The notes: generated by a model not told the origin, from the letters alone. DNA of 64,000 bases from an uncultured Bacteroidia bacterium (GCA_938038735.1 CALHSW010000012.1:11233-75232), one strand, 5' to 3'. Positions 28,844 through 38,245 are shown, numbered from the stretch's first letter. Numbers and translations are program-made.

Positions 28844-29635
28844 TTACCATCTGAAAAGGTCTGCAGCAGCCTGCGTGGTCAGTTTTGCAATTGCCTCTAA
28901 ACCCACATTTCGCACCCCGGAAAGATGGGCAGCGGTGTCAACTAGAAAGGCGGGCTCGTTGCGTTTGCCTCGATGCGGAATGGGGGATAGGTAGGGGCAA
29001 TCGGTCTCCATCACCGCGCGACCGAAGTCAATCGCCTGAATAAGCTCCGGCCCAAACCCCTTCTTGTAGGTGGCAATGCCGCCGAGCCCTACCCACGTGT
29101 CCGGACGGGCCATTGCCCTATCGTACTGAACTTTCGTTCCGTTAAAGGCGTGTAGCACAACCCGTAGCGAGCGCATGCGCGGCGCCTCTATCATGCTGAG
29201 TACCTCGTCAATGGCGTTCCTTGCGTGGACCAACAGAGGCAAATCGCGTTCCAATGCCCACTCCATCTGCACCCGCAACGCCTCCTTCTGCGCATCGGCA
29301 TGGGTCGTGTCCCAATAAAAATCGAGCCCCACCTCCCCCACCGCCACCACGCCCTCTGCATCCAACGCCTCCTTTATCGGGCGCAACGCCCCTCGCCACG
29401 ATGCGTCTACGCTCGTGGGATGCAGCCCCATCGCGCAACGGAACAGCTCAGGCTCTGACCTATGGACGGCCTGGAGCGGCGCAATGGACTCCACATCAAT
29501 ATTGGGCAGCACGATGCGCCGCACGCCCGCCGCTTTGGCGCGCGCAAGCGTCTCCGCTAGATCGTCGCGAAATGCCTCGTCAAAGAGGTGCGCATGGGTG
29601 TCAACCCACTCCAACGTACCGCTCGTCTGCCCCAT
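28844..29635 (-). CDS. tatD: TatD-family DNase/metal hydrolase
   Basis: 263 aa TIM-barrel hydrolase. Metal ligands lie in DTHAHLF at the N-terminus, GEVGLDFYW in the middle and METDCPYLSP near residue 215, with the His in LLVHARNA. TatD proteins act as 3'-5' exonucleases on DNA/RNA in repair and RNA quality control. Its start codon shares one base with the dnaA stop (TGATG), indicating translational coupling. Confidence 0.92.
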   Translation of the reverse strand: MGQTSGTLEWVDTHAHLFDEAFRDDLAETLARAKAAGVRRIVLPNIDVESIAPLQAVHRSEPELFRCAMGLHPTSVDASWRGALRPIKEALDAEGVVAVGEVGLDFYWDTTHADAQKEALRVQMEWALERDLPLLVHARNAIDEVLSMIEAPRMRSLRVVLHAFNGTKVQYDRAMARPDTWVGLGGIATYKKGFGPELIQAIDFGRAVMETDCPYLSPIPHRGKRNEPAFLVDTAAHLSGVRNVGLEAIAKLTTQAAADLFRW

Positions 29636-31092
29636 CAGAAGCTCCGGTTAATCAGGTCTAGAATCTCCTCCATCTCCTTTGCAAAGCCGTTATCCATCAC
29701 CTTCGTATCCTCCACAACCTTGCACGAATGCACCACCGTGGCATGATTCTTTGACCCAATGCTGGCCCCAATGCTAGCAGCCGAAAGCTTCGTGAGGTCC
29801 CGCGCGAAATACATGGCCACCTGCCGAGCGCGAACAATCTCCCGCTTGCGGCAATTGCTCACCAACTCGGGCACCGACATGCCGTAGTAATCCGCCACCA
29901 CCTTTAGAATAGTCTTTATCGATGGATCTTTCTTCGTCGGCGCGGCCACCCGCTCGCTCACCACCTTCTTGGCTAGAGCAAGCGAAAGAGTCGTAGCAGA
30001 CTCGGCATCCATCACCGAGTACGCCATAAGCGAATTAAGTACGAACTGCAGCTCCCGCACGTCCTGCGTCACCCGCTCCGCGATGTACTCCAGCACACCA
30101 TCCTCCATGGGGGGAACGCCGCACGAAAGGCACATCTGCTGCAGTATGGATAGCCGAGTTTTATAGTCCGGTGCTTCTATCTTCACCGCGATGCCCCATC
30201 TAAACCGAGAAAGCAAGTCCTCTCGCATGCCGCTCAACTCCGCGGGCAAGCGGTTAGAGGTCATCACGAGCTGCCCCCCCCGCATCACCAGCTGATTGTA
30301 TAGGGAGAAAAAGACATCCTGCGACCCCTTCCTCGCCGTAAACTCGTGGACATCATCCACAATCAGCACGTCAAAGCTCTGGTAGTACGCCACGAACTGC
30401 ATAATCGTGTTGTTTTGATATGCCCGAGAATACCGACTAATAAAGTCAAGCGTATTGAGAAATAGCACCGAGCGGTTCGGATACATTTCCCGAATGGCAA
30501 TCCCAATCGCCTGCGCTAAATGGGTTTTCCCCACGCCGGTAGAGCCGTAAATGATAAATGGATTGTACGCCTTGAGCGTTCCGAGGTGCTCCACTATCAG
30601 CTTCGCATTCTGCTTGGCTAGCCGGTTGCAATCCCCCTCCACAAAGCTATCAAAGTTGTACTGCGCCTGCAGCCCGCTATCCACCTGCTGCACATGGCTC
30701 GTGGGCGCGCCGAGGGGGTCGTCCGCGCCCATAGCGGTCTGCCGAGGCGCATCGAGCACATTCACGGTTTGCATGCCGGCATACTGCTGCGGCTCAAATT
30801 TCTCCGTGCGGGGCGGCATGCCATGGGTTTCCCCCGAAGGGCCATTTCCGAGCACATAGTACAGCTGCGCATCGGGGCGAAAATACTGCCGCAGAAGTGG
30901 AAAGATAACCGAGGAGTAGTTTTGCTCTATCTCATTTTTGTACAGCTCGCTGGGCACAGATAGATATATATTACGCCCCTCTATCTTCTCGGGCTTAATC
31001 GGCACAAACCACTTTGCAAAGGCCGCGGGCGCCACCTGTCTCCGTATACCCCCAAGACATTTATCCCAAACCGTTTTGATATCATTACTCAT
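29635..31092 (-). CDS. dnaA: Chromosomal replication initiator DnaA
   Basis: AAA+ initiator binding DnaA boxes and loading the helicase. An N-terminal domain I (residues about 1-80), Walker A GSTGVGKTHL, Walker B LIVDDVHEF, and the C-terminal DNA-binding domain with SKNHATVVHSC are all present. ATG 31092 (485 aa) fits domain I (SNDIKTVWDKCLGGI); the frame extends upstream to 31185 but that part is not conserved. It is the first gene of dnaA-tatD-ansA. No DnaA-box cluster is seen immediately upstream. Confidence 0.96.
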   Translation of the reverse strand: MSNDIKTVWDKCLGGIRRQVAPAAFAKWFVPIKPEKIEGRNIYLSVPSELYKNEIEQNYSSVIFPLLRQYFRPDAQLYYVLGNGPSGETHGMPPRTEKFEPQQYAGMQTVNVLDAPRQTAMGADDPLGAPTSHVQQVDSGLQAQYNFDSFVEGDCNRLAKQNAKLIVEHLGTLKAYNPFIIYGSTGVGKTHLAQAIGIAIREMYPNRSVLFLNTLDFISRYSRAYQNNTIMQFVAYYQSFDVLIVDDVHEFTARKGSQDVFFSLYNQLVMRGGQLVMTSNRLPAELSGMREDLLSRFRWGIAVKIEAPDYKTRLSILQQMCLSCGVPPMEDGVLEYIAERVTQDVRELQFVLNSLMAYSVMDAESATTLSLALAKKVVSERVAAPTKKDPSIKTILKVVADYYGMSVPELVSNCRKREIVRARQVAMYFARDLTKLSAASIGASIGSKNHATVVHSCKVVEDTKVMDNGFAKEMEEILDLINRSF

Positions 31093-31154
31093 TGCGCCCC
31101 TCCATTTGCAGAAATTTCGTGAAAAACCGTGTGCCGTTCCCTTTAGCCACTGTG

Positions 31155-31162
31155 CAAAGTTG
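31155..31162 (-). promoter_or_regulatory. Possible -7 element (CAACTTTG) for dnaA
   Basis: One mismatch to TAnnTTTG, about 63 nt upstream of dnaA. Confidence 0.35.
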
Positions 31163-31503
31163 GGCAAAACTCTTCCCCTTTCCAAACCTTTAAGTCTACT
31201 ACGCCAGGCAAAGGAATTGTAATCTCGTAACTATCAAAGAAATTGGATCAAGAAAAAAGTTTTTAATCATAACATACTGATAATCAACGCACAATAGTAA
31301 AGCGAAACGGTAAGCCATTGAGTGCGACATCCATCTGTCCTCCGTACACGGAAAGGGGTTGATGATACGCTACACAAATAGCTACAAATCAATGGGGTTA
31401 AGTTATAACTCCTTGAGTAATGTTAGCCTCTTCGTAACAATGCGGCCATCTCGCCCGAAAGGAAGGCAGAACTGCATATGTAAGCCTTTCCACCAAAGCC
31501 CCA
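31163..31503. other. dnaA upstream intergenic region, no gene seen
   Basis: Moderately AT-rich around 31240-31300. No TTATCCACA-type DnaA boxes, iteron array or open frame with protein-like features was found, so there is no direct support for oriC here. Confidence 0.4.
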
Positions 31504-31561
31504 CCCCCTTCGCATCAAACCCAATTATCGCCGGCAATAATTGGGTTTGGTGCGAAGGGGG
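31504..31561. repeat. 25-bp inverted repeat (large hairpin)
   Basis: Left arm 31504-31528 and right arm 31537-31561 are reverse complements over 25 bp apart from one mismatch (a G-U pair in RNA of one strand), with an 8-nt loop (CGCCGGCA). The arms begin CCCCCTTCGCA and end CCAATTAT. It lies in the dnaA/DUF5606 gap, about 440 nt from each flanking start side, without a T-run on either flank; it is not an ordinary rho-independent terminator in position or length. Confidence 0.9.
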
Positions 31562-31745
31562 TACGAAGTTGATATAGTTATGAAGAATGCTGTATGGCAA
31601 CAACTTACATGGTTTTCCACGCCCTTCTTCTGCTCCATCGCTTCAACTCCTCCGAAAACACCGAATCGCAGGCTCATCCCATTAGAGGGCGCAGCTTGTT
31701 TGGCAAAAAAAAGTACCTTCGCGGCGGATTTAATCGGATGGAACT

Positions 31746-32189
31746 ATGGAATTAAAAGACGTGTTTACAATCGTAGGCAAGCCTGGGCTCTATCGCTACG
31801 TAGCGAACGCTACGCACGGCCTGATTATGGAATCGCTAATCGATGGGAAACGTTTGAAGGTTGATATGTCGGCAAACGTGAGCACCCTCGCAGAAATCGC
31901 TATATACACCACTGAGGGTGAATTCCCGCTTTGGAAGGTATTCAACGCCATGCGCGACCACCACGACGAGGTATACGCTATCGATAAGTCAACGCCAAAG
32001 GATACAGTAGTAGCACTTTTCGCCAAGGTGCTTCCCAACTACGATACGAACCGCGTATACGAAAGCAATATGCGCAAGGCGTTTCGGTGGTTTGTACTAC
32101 TAACCGACAAGGGCATGACCGACTTCACCGTTAAGGATCCAGAGGGTGACAGCACCACAGCCGACAGCGGAGCCACCCCTAACGATTAA
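31746..32189 (+). CDS. DUF5606-family protein
   Basis: 147 aa, soluble. The N-terminus (VFTIVGKPGLYRYV, then a hydrophobic ESLIDGKR strand) and the later AIYTTEGEFPLWKVF and LPNYDTNRVY segments match what I recall of the Bacteroidota DUF5606 family. The acidic, low-complexity last 20 residues are variable. Function unknown; it often lies near housekeeping genes. It precedes nhaD by 55 nt and may share its transcript. Confidence 0.8.
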   Translation: MELKDVFTIVGKPGLYRYVANATHGLIMESLIDGKRLKVDMSANVSTLAEIAIYTTEGEFPLWKVFNAMRDHHDEVYAIDKSTPKDTVVALFAKVLPNYDTNRVYESNMRKAFRWFVLLTDKGMTDFTVKDPEGDSTTADSGATPND

Positions 32190-32244
32190 TCGAAAATGCA
32201 CAACCTCGTAGACTAGAGTAGAAATAGCTATAAACTAACGAATT

Positions 32245-33558
32245 ATGATAACCCTACTTTCAGCTGCGCAGCCAAGCGTGCCGGCGTGGCTATTGATTCC
32301 GTTCGTGCTAATGCTACTGACAATAGCCTTAGCCCCAGTGCTTTTCGCTAAGTTCTGGGAAGAGAATAAAAATAAGCTGATTGTGGCACTAGCCATCGGC
32401 ATTCCCACTGCCTGCGTGCTTATCTACATGGGTCTCGGCAGGGATTTGACTCACACCATGCTGGTGGACTACATCCCATTCATCATACTGCTCGGAGGCC
32501 TCTTTGCCGTCACGGGCGGCATCCGTATCACTGGGAATCTTCTCGCCACGCCAGCCGTAAATACCACCTTCTTAGCCATCGGCGCGGTTCTCGCCTCCAT
32601 AATGGGTACAACGGGGGCTGCCATGCTCCTCATCCGCCCGCTCATAGAGACCAACAAGGAGCGTAGGCATAAAACGCACACCATTCTATTCTTCATTGCA
32701 GCCGTGGCCAACTGCGGCGGGCTGCTCACCCCGCTCGGCGACCCGCCCCTCTTCCTGCTCTACCTCCGCGGCGCCCATTTCTCCTGGTTTCTACACATGG
32801 TGCCGGAATGGGCAACCATCAATGCCATCCTTCTCGTTACGTACTTCATCATGGACACCATGAGCTACAAGAGGGAGAATGCGGCCGACTTGGCGCGGGA
32901 TGTCGCTGAGCGCACCGCGCTGAAAATCACGGGGAATATTAACTTCCTATGGCTGCTCGGTATCGTGCTTTCAGTAGCGTTCATCAACGAGCAGTACATT
33001 CCCTCCATGGGGGGGCATGACATCACCATCGCCAAGTTCTACCGTGAATTTGCTATCATTGCGATGATTGTACTATCGCTGCTCACAACCCCTAAAGGCT
33101 TACGAAAGGCAAATAACTTCACGTGGCATCCTATTCTTGAGGTGGCGTATCTCTTCATCGGTATCTTCATCACGATGACCCCCGCCCTGCTCTTCCTCAC
33201 GGAACACGCTCCCGCGCTGGGGCTCACCACGGCCAAGCATTTCTACTTCGCCACGGGCGCACTTTCAGGATTCCTTGACAACGCCCCCACGGCGTTGGCG
33301 TTCTACTCAGTGGCGCAGGGGCTACCAGAGGTGCCACCGCTAGTGGCGGGAGTCAACGAGATACTCCTTACAGCCATCTCCATGGGCGCAGTGCTATTCG
33401 GGGCTATGACCTACATCGGCAATGGGCCTAACTTCATGGTGAAGGCCATCGCGGAGGAGAATGGAATTAAGATGCCATCATTCTTCCGCTACATGACCCG
33501 CTTCTCGTTGATTATACTGCTGCCGATTTACATACTGATAGCCATTATCTTCCTGTAA
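32245..33558 (+). CDS. nhaD: Na+/H+ antiporter, NhaD type
   Basis: 437 aa polytopic membrane protein of the ion-transporter superfamily, about 11-12 segments. Characteristic are the GGLFAVTGGIRITGN and MGTTGAAMLLIRP regions, NCGGLLTPLGDPPL and the C-terminal GFLDNAPTALAF and GAMTYIGNGPNF motifs, which form the two inverted-repeat ion-binding loops. It would exchange sodium for protons at the cytoplasmic membrane. A strong terminator follows. Confidence 0.9.
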   Translation: MITLLSAAQPSVPAWLLIPFVLMLLTIALAPVLFAKFWEENKNKLIVALAIGIPTACVLIYMGLGRDLTHTMLVDYIPFIILLGGLFAVTGGIRITGNLLATPAVNTTFLAIGAVLASIMGTTGAAMLLIRPLIETNKERRHKTHTILFFIAAVANCGGLLTPLGDPPLFLLYLRGAHFSWFLHMVPEWATINAILLVTYFIMDTMSYKRENAADLARDVAERTALKITGNINFLWLLGIVLSVAFINEQYIPSMGGHDITIAKFYREFAIIAMIVLSLLTTPKGLRKANNFTWHPILEVAYLFIGIFITMTPALLFLTEHAPALGLTTAKHFYFATGALSGFLDNAPTALAFYSVAQGLPEVPPLVAGVNEILLTAISMGAVLFGAMTYIGNGPNFMVKAIAEENGIKMPSFFRYMTRFSLIILLPIYILIAIIFL

Positions 33559-33584
33559 ACAAACGGGAGATACAACGTTGTACA

Positions 33585-33627
33585 AAGGGGGCAATTGCGT
33601 AGCATACCGATACGCAATTGCCCCCCT
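33585..33627 (+). terminator. Terminator after nhaD
   Basis: 15-bp perfect stem GGGGGCAATTGCGTA/TACGCAATTGCCCCC, 9-nt loop, followed by CTTGTTG; 26 nt after the nhaD stop. Confidence 0.85.
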
Positions 33628-33931
33628 TGTTGCTCTAGGACCGACAATAAAGAAATTGAACAACGCTGCAATAGGACATCACATATAAATGCAACAAAAA
33701 GAGCTGAGATTGCGTATATAGGGTTAGAGAATATTGGGGTTGCAAGCTGACGGACGATGCAACAAGGGTTGAGGGGTATTCAATGACTGGTGATTTATAA
33801 GGCTCACTATAAAAATTGGCATAGATTTTGCGCATTAGGGGATGGGTACAAATGTTTGGTGAAAATACGAGGGCCAAGGAAGAGACTTAGAAAAAAACGC
33901 CAATTTGTCCCCTTTCCATTCATCCCAAGAC
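33628..33931. other. Intergenic region, no gene seen
   Basis: About 300 nt with no credible open frame. A TAGATTTTG at 33823-33831 resembles a -7 element with one extra T. Confidence 0.4.
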
Positions 33932-34315
33932 ATGATGAACGAACTTTCTATTCAACCGACAAAAACTACACCCACAATAGAGTTAAATCCGCAAACCGGT
34001 ATCCTAGAGATCGGCGGCGTTTCGATACCTGAAAACGTCTCGGTGTTCTATGCGCCGGTACTCGATTGGCTACGTGACTACGTGAAGAAACCGGCAGAGC
34101 GCACCGTGCTAAAATTCAATTTTGACTACTTTAACACAGCCACGTCAAAAATCTTCATGGAGCTCATCGCGGAACTTGAAAGCATAAAGGACTCAGCCGA
34201 GAAATGCACCATTGAATGGCACTATAAGGCAAGCGACCCCGACATGCGGGAGGCCGGCGAAGACTACGCGCTGATCACACGAATCCCATGCCACTTCCTT
34301 CAGGAGGAGGGCTAG
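33932..34315 (+). CDS. siaC: SiaC family regulatory phosphoprotein (DUF1987)
   Basis: About 127 aa from ATG 33932 (ATG 33935 is equally possible). The family pattern is present: an LEIGGVSIPENV strand, FYAPVLDWL, the FDYFNTATSK motif and GEDYALI. In Pseudomonas SiaC is phosphorylated on a threonine by kinase SiaB, dephosphorylated by PP2C phosphatase SiaA, and binds a diguanylate cyclase. Thr69 in the YFNT motif is probably the equivalent residue. No SiaA, SiaB or SiaD is next to it. Single gene with its own upstream spacer. Confidence 0.82.
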   Translation: MMNELSIQPTKTTPTIELNPQTGILEIGGVSIPENVSVFYAPVLDWLRDYVKKPAERTVLKFNFDYFNTATSKIFMELIAELESIKDSAEKCTIEWHYKASDPDMREAGEDYALITRIPCHFLQEEG

Positions 34316-34506
34316 CGAACAATGGGGGCAATACTTCCCGCCTATACGCCGTTTGCAGCACGAATGCCAAAGCGTTAAGAGTATCAAGCCGTTCTCCCAT
34401 AGCGAATTGCAGAACGGAATAACACGAGGTTACCAAATGCAAACTGACTAACGCCCCCACGGAGTTCTCTGCGTGAAACGCTGAAAGGGCGCAAGAACAA
34501 CGAATC

Positions 34507-35244
34507 ATGAACTATTTGACACACAGAAGCATACGGAAATTCAAGAAGGAAGCTGTTCCGCAGGAGGTGCTTGACGCTATCATGCAAGCTGGGGTTAGGG
34601 CATCAAACACCGGCAATATGCAAACGTATTGCGCCGTCGTCACTACAGACCCCACGCAGCTCGCAAAGCTAAAGCCGCTGCATTTCAACCAGCCCCTGCT
34701 CGATAGCGCGCCCGTGCATGTTATGGTATGCGCCGATCTGCACCGCTTTACGGCTTGGTGTACGCAGCGCCACGCCACCCCAGGCTACGGGAATCTCATG
34801 GGCCTCCTTTCGGCTACAATCGATGCCTCGCTCTTTGCGCAAAACATCGCGGTGGCCGCGGAAGAAAAAGGGCTCGGGCTATGCTTCTTGGGAACGCCCC
34901 TATACAATATTGACGACTTCGCCGCGGTGCTGTCGCTGCCCGACCTCGTGGTGCCCTTGACTGCCATTGCGCTTGGCTACCCAGACGAAATGCCACCACT
35001 TACGGAGCGTCTGCCGCTCGATGCCGTAGTTTACAGAGAGTATTACACGCCCTCCACGCCCGCCCTGATCGATGCGTGGTATAAAGCCATTGAGGGCAAT
35101 CCAACGAACCAGGCATTCGTTGAGGAGAACGCCAAGGAGACCCTCGCACAGGTGTTTACCGATGTGCGCTACACGGCAACTATGTACGAAGAGATGTCGC
35201 AAAATCTCGTGAAATACCTAAAAAGCAAAGGCTTTACCCTCTAA
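34507..35244 (+). CDS. NAD(P)H-dependent flavin nitroreductase family protein
   Basis: 245 aa with the FMN-binding HRSIRKFKKEAVP N-terminal motif, an RASNTGNMQTY segment, and the late LGLCFLGTPLYN and ALGYPDEMPP motifs. It is an oxygen-insensitive nitroreductase-like flavoenzyme, likely a dimer, reducing nitroaromatics, quinones or similar acceptors; the physiological substrate is unknown. A C-terminal extension of about 50 residues continues past the usual fold. The next gene starts 32 nt downstream. Confidence 0.87.
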   Translation: MNYLTHRSIRKFKKEAVPQEVLDAIMQAGVRASNTGNMQTYCAVVTTDPTQLAKLKPLHFNQPLLDSAPVHVMVCADLHRFTAWCTQRHATPGYGNLMGLLSATIDASLFAQNIAVAAEEKGLGLCFLGTPLYNIDDFAAVLSLPDLVVPLTAIALGYPDEMPPLTERLPLDAVVYREYYTPSTPALIDAWYKAIEGNPTNQAFVEENAKETLAQVFTDVRYTATMYEEMSQNLVKYLKSKGFTL

Positions 35245-35276
35245 TCGTCGCAGCTGCACGAGATACGGTTCTCCAT

Positions 35277-36932
35277 ATGCCTAAACAGCTCACCATCAGT
35301 GGAGTTCTAGTATGCGTGTGTTTCGCCATTTCGGTAGGATTAGGCCATTCGCAGGTCGTACACGTCCGTTACTCCCCCCCAACGCTTGCCCTTGACTCTC
35401 TGCACTGCCCCATCCTATTTCTTGCCGACAGCGCATCCATGGAGAGTACATTGGCATCATGCATTGAGGCATGGCGGAATGCGGGCTACCTTGAGGCCAA
35501 CGTTGATTTCACGCACTACACCGCCACAGACTCACTTACAGTGCAAGCTCACCTAGGCCCTCGCTACCACGTCAACACCGCGCTCTACGATAGCATTGCA
35601 GTACGTTACAAGAAGATACCCCGCAACGTGGCTACCCAGTACGCTAAGCGTATCACCAACGCCCTCGCCCCCGACGACCGCATCGCGGTGCAACTCTCTC
35701 TGCGCGACTCTACGATTTACGCCGGGGCAATGAGAGACTCCATCGTGAAGAATCCGCTGGTTGAGATCCGTCAGGACGGCCCGCTCTGCCTTCCCCAACG
35801 CACGCTGTACGCACTCGTGCATCTTCGCCCCTCAAGGGCCACGTTTGGTCATAGCGACATTCCGAAAATAGAGGCAATTCTCGCATCAATTCCCTACGCA
35901 CGTGCCACGCACCCTCCAATTATAGAATACGTACCCGAAGGTGCTATACTGCACGTATACTTAGCCCCTCAAAAGGCTAATACGCTACAGGCCGGCATCG
36001 GATTCCAACCGCGCCCTAATGGCAAGGGGGTTAACTTTTACGGCAACGCTGATATCGCCCTCCGTAGCCTCTTCAAACAGGGGGAAAGTTTCCTCTTAAA
36101 ATGGCAATTGCTACAGCCCAGCTATCACCATATCAACGTGTGCGCAGCGTGGGACTACATCTACGGCAGCGCGTGGGGGGGGGCCGTTAATGCCACTTTT
36201 AAGCGGCAGGATTCAACCGCCAGCCTATTTGAGGGGAGGGTTTCCGTTCGCTTTTCCCCCGCCCCCTTCCATCAGCTTTCAACCAGCTATGGCATCGGTC
36301 GGTTAGCCGAACGTGCGGATTCTCTGAATGCCCCCTCTGCTATCGCAAAGCAAACCCACACTAATAGCTATTCACTCGGATACACCTACAGCAAGAGGAA
36401 CTACTCTACCGAGTGGCCACATGGGAAAGGTGCCGAGATTGAAGCCACGCTTATCGATAGGCAGACACCCGGCGCGCAACGGGAAGTCAGGGTCGCCATA
36501 AACGCTAATGCCCAAGCCTCCGTGCCATTAGGACAGCATGGCCTCCGCCTCTCCGGCTCCATACGCTACGAAAATAAGGACGTTGCGAACAGGGCGAAAA
36601 TGCCCCTCAGCATGCTGGAGCTTACCCGCACGGGGGGCGCCAATTCGATTAGAGGCTTTCTGGAAGAATCAATCGTCACAAAACACTATTCTGCCTGTTC
36701 TCTCGGTCTAGATTGGTGCGTGAATCCGTGGGTGATGCCTCGGCTGTTCGTCGATGCAGGTCTGTTTTTCGATGCCCCAGCGCTACGTAGCGTTATCAGC
36801 GGAGGGGCTGGTGCAGTTGCACAAGCCGCAGCCGGGCAGCTAGCTATTGACGTTGCCAGAGGTTTCGCACTCACGGATGCATCGCCTAAGGGGGATTGGA
36901 TTCTACACCTGTCGGCACACTTTAGATTTTAA
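35277..36932 (+). CDS. Outer-membrane beta-barrel, Omp85/BamA-like
   Basis: 551 aa with a signal peptide of about 26 residues and two or three POTRA-like alpha/beta segments (about 40-230). The C-terminal barrel (about 245-551) carries the Omp85 hallmark Ser-Ile-Arg-Gly-Phe (near residue 460) and ends in HFRF, a terminal aromatic typical of outer-membrane proteins. It is shorter than BamA and TamA-like; it may be a surface antigen or accessory assembly factor. Cotranscription with the nitroreductase is likely; the functional link is unclear. Confidence 0.78.
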   Translation: MPKQLTISGVLVCVCFAISVGLGHSQVVHVRYSPPTLALDSLHCPILFLADSASMESTLASCIEAWRNAGYLEANVDFTHYTATDSLTVQAHLGPRYHVNTALYDSIAVRYKKIPRNVATQYAKRITNALAPDDRIAVQLSLRDSTIYAGAMRDSIVKNPLVEIRQDGPLCLPQRTLYALVHLRPSRATFGHSDIPKIEAILASIPYARATHPPIIEYVPEGAILHVYLAPQKANTLQAGIGFQPRPNGKGVNFYGNADIALRSLFKQGESFLLKWQLLQPSYHHINVCAAWDYIYGSAWGGAVNATFKRQDSTASLFEGRVSVRFSPAPFHQLSTSYGIGRLAERADSLNAPSAIAKQTHTNSYSLGYTYSKRNYSTEWPHGKGAEIEATLIDRQTPGAQREVRVAINANAQASVPLGQHGLRLSGSIRYENKDVANRAKMPLSMLELTRTGGANSIRGFLEESIVTKHYSACSLGLDWCVNPWVMPRLFVDAGLFFDAPALRSVISGGAGAVAQAAAGQLAIDVARGFALTDASPKGDWILHLSAHFRF

Positions 36933-36986
36933 ATCGACTTACCCAAAGAGTTTGAGGTAGGGCGTGTGAAAGTCCTTCCTATTCAC

Positions 36987-36994
36987 TATCTTTG
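36987..36994 (+). promoter_or_regulatory. -7 element (TATCTTTG) for elbB
   Basis: Exact match 25 nt upstream of ATG 37019; it supports that start over an upstream TTG at 36992, which overlaps the element. Confidence 0.6.
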
Positions 36995-37018
36995 CAGGAA
37001 CGATTGAAAGGAAACGCT

Positions 37019-37675
37019 ATGAGTGAAAAGAGGTTTGCGGTAGTTCTCGCGGGATGTGGAAACCTGGATGGGAACAATATACAGGAGGTTGTGGTGCTAC
37101 TCACCAGCATTGAGCAAGCGGGGGCATCGTTTCAGTGCTTTGCGCCCGATGTAGAACAGATGGAGGTAATCGACCACTACTCAAGGCGGGAGATGCCAGA
37201 GAGGAGGTATGTACTCCACGAGGCCGCAAGAATGGTTCAAGGCGATGTGAAGCCGCTCTCTGAGTTCAAGGCTGACGAGTTTGATGCGTTGGTTTTTCCT
37301 GGGGGGCTTGGGGTTACCAAGAACCTATGCACGTACGCCGTGGCGGGTACGAACGCCACCGTCAACGAGGAAGTGAAAAATGCCATTCTTGCCATGCACA
37401 ACGCTAAAAAACCTATCGGGGCTCTTTGTATAGCACCGGTTGTCGTTGCGTTGGTACTGCGAAAGGGCATCATCACGTTGGGTAGCCGCTGCGATGTGTC
37501 AAAAGATGTAGAGGCCCTCGGACTAACGCACAAAGAGGCCAAGCGGGATGAGTTCGTAGAGGATAGGGAGAACCTACTATTCACCACCCCCTGCTTCATG
37601 CTGAAGAACGACCTTGTGCACCTTTCAAAAGGAGTATCGTCCATGGTGAATGCCATGCTTTCAAGCTGTAGATAG
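37019..37675 (+). CDS. elbB: ElbB-like DJ-1/PfpI superfamily protein
   Basis: 218 aa in the class I glutamine amidotransferase-like fold, with LAGCGNLDG at the N-terminus, the VFPGGLGVTKNL motif and the nucleophile-elbow cysteine in GALCIAPVV. The close E. coli homologue ElbB was associated with isoprenoid synthesis and shows glyoxalase activity; the true role is uncertain. It has its own -7 element and is convergent with aroK, leaving only 18 nt between stops. Confidence 0.9.
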   Translation: MSEKRFAVVLAGCGNLDGNNIQEVVVLLTSIEQAGASFQCFAPDVEQMEVIDHYSRREMPERRYVLHEAARMVQGDVKPLSEFKADEFDALVFPGGLGVTKNLCTYAVAGTNATVNEEVKNAILAMHNAKKPIGALCIAPVVVALVLRKGIITLGSRCDVSKDVEALGLTHKEAKRDEFVEDRENLLFTTPCFMLKNDLVHLSKGVSSMVNAMLSSCR

Positions 37676-37693
37676 TCCCCTAAAGACTTTAGA

Positions 37694-38239
37694 CTACACG
37701 CCTCCCTCTCGCCATTGGGAGATATGGGGGAGTAGGCGTGCGGAGAGCTCACGTGGTTCAAGCCCATCGGCATCAATAACCACGTGGGCTCTTTTGTAGT
37801 ACCCTTCCCGCGCCGCGAGGAGTTCGCGTATTCGTTCCTCCAGCGTTAACTTACCCCGATCAACGAGTAGGGGACGGATATCCGCCTCGCTGCGTAGCCG
37901 ATTTGCTAAAGAAGTGACAGACAGACGAATATAGACAACGCCTCCCGCTTCTCGCATTAATTCAACATTACTGCCATGGCACGGCATCCCTCCTCCAGTG
38001 CTTATAATACACCCTTGGTGGGAGTCGATGATGTCGTGTAGGAGTTGATTCTCTATACTTCTAAAGGTCTTCTCCCCTCGTTCTAAAAAGATATTAGCAA
38101 TTGTCGTCCCCTGCAACTCCTCAATGCACGTATCAGTGTCTATAAAAGGGACTCCGGTACGCTCGGCCAACACTTTCCCAAGCGTTGTTTTGCCCGCACC
38201 CATAAAACCGATTAGAAATAGAGGGAGACGTAGCTTCAT
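37694..38239 (-). CDS. aroK: Shikimate kinase
   Basis: Phosphorylates shikimate in chorismate synthesis. P-loop GFMGAGKTTLG, DTDTCIEE, the Arg in RGEKTFR and the ISTGGG motif for shikimate binding are in the expected order; 181 aa is typical. The start lies just downstream of the gap terminator, so expression may depend on readthrough or an unrecognised weak promoter. Confidence 0.93.
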   Translation of the reverse strand: MKLRLPLFLIGFMGAGKTTLGKVLAERTGVPFIDTDTCIEELQGTTIANIFLERGEKTFRSIENQLLHDIIDSHQGCIISTGGGMPCHGSNVELMREAGGVVYIRLSVTSLANRLRSEADIRPLLVDRGKLTLEERIRELLAAREGYYKRAHVVIDADGLEPRELSARLLPHISQWREGGV

Positions 38240-38245
38240 AATGTC

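Noticed and set aside
28218..28994. Long plus-strand open frame (258 aa) opposite ansA and tatD
   Set aside because: Spans two real minus-strand genes and the gap between them; composition not protein-like.
31093..31745. Origin of replication upstream of dnaA
   Set aside because: No DnaA-box cluster (TTATCCACA type) or iteron array found; only the inverted repeat, which is not diagnostic.
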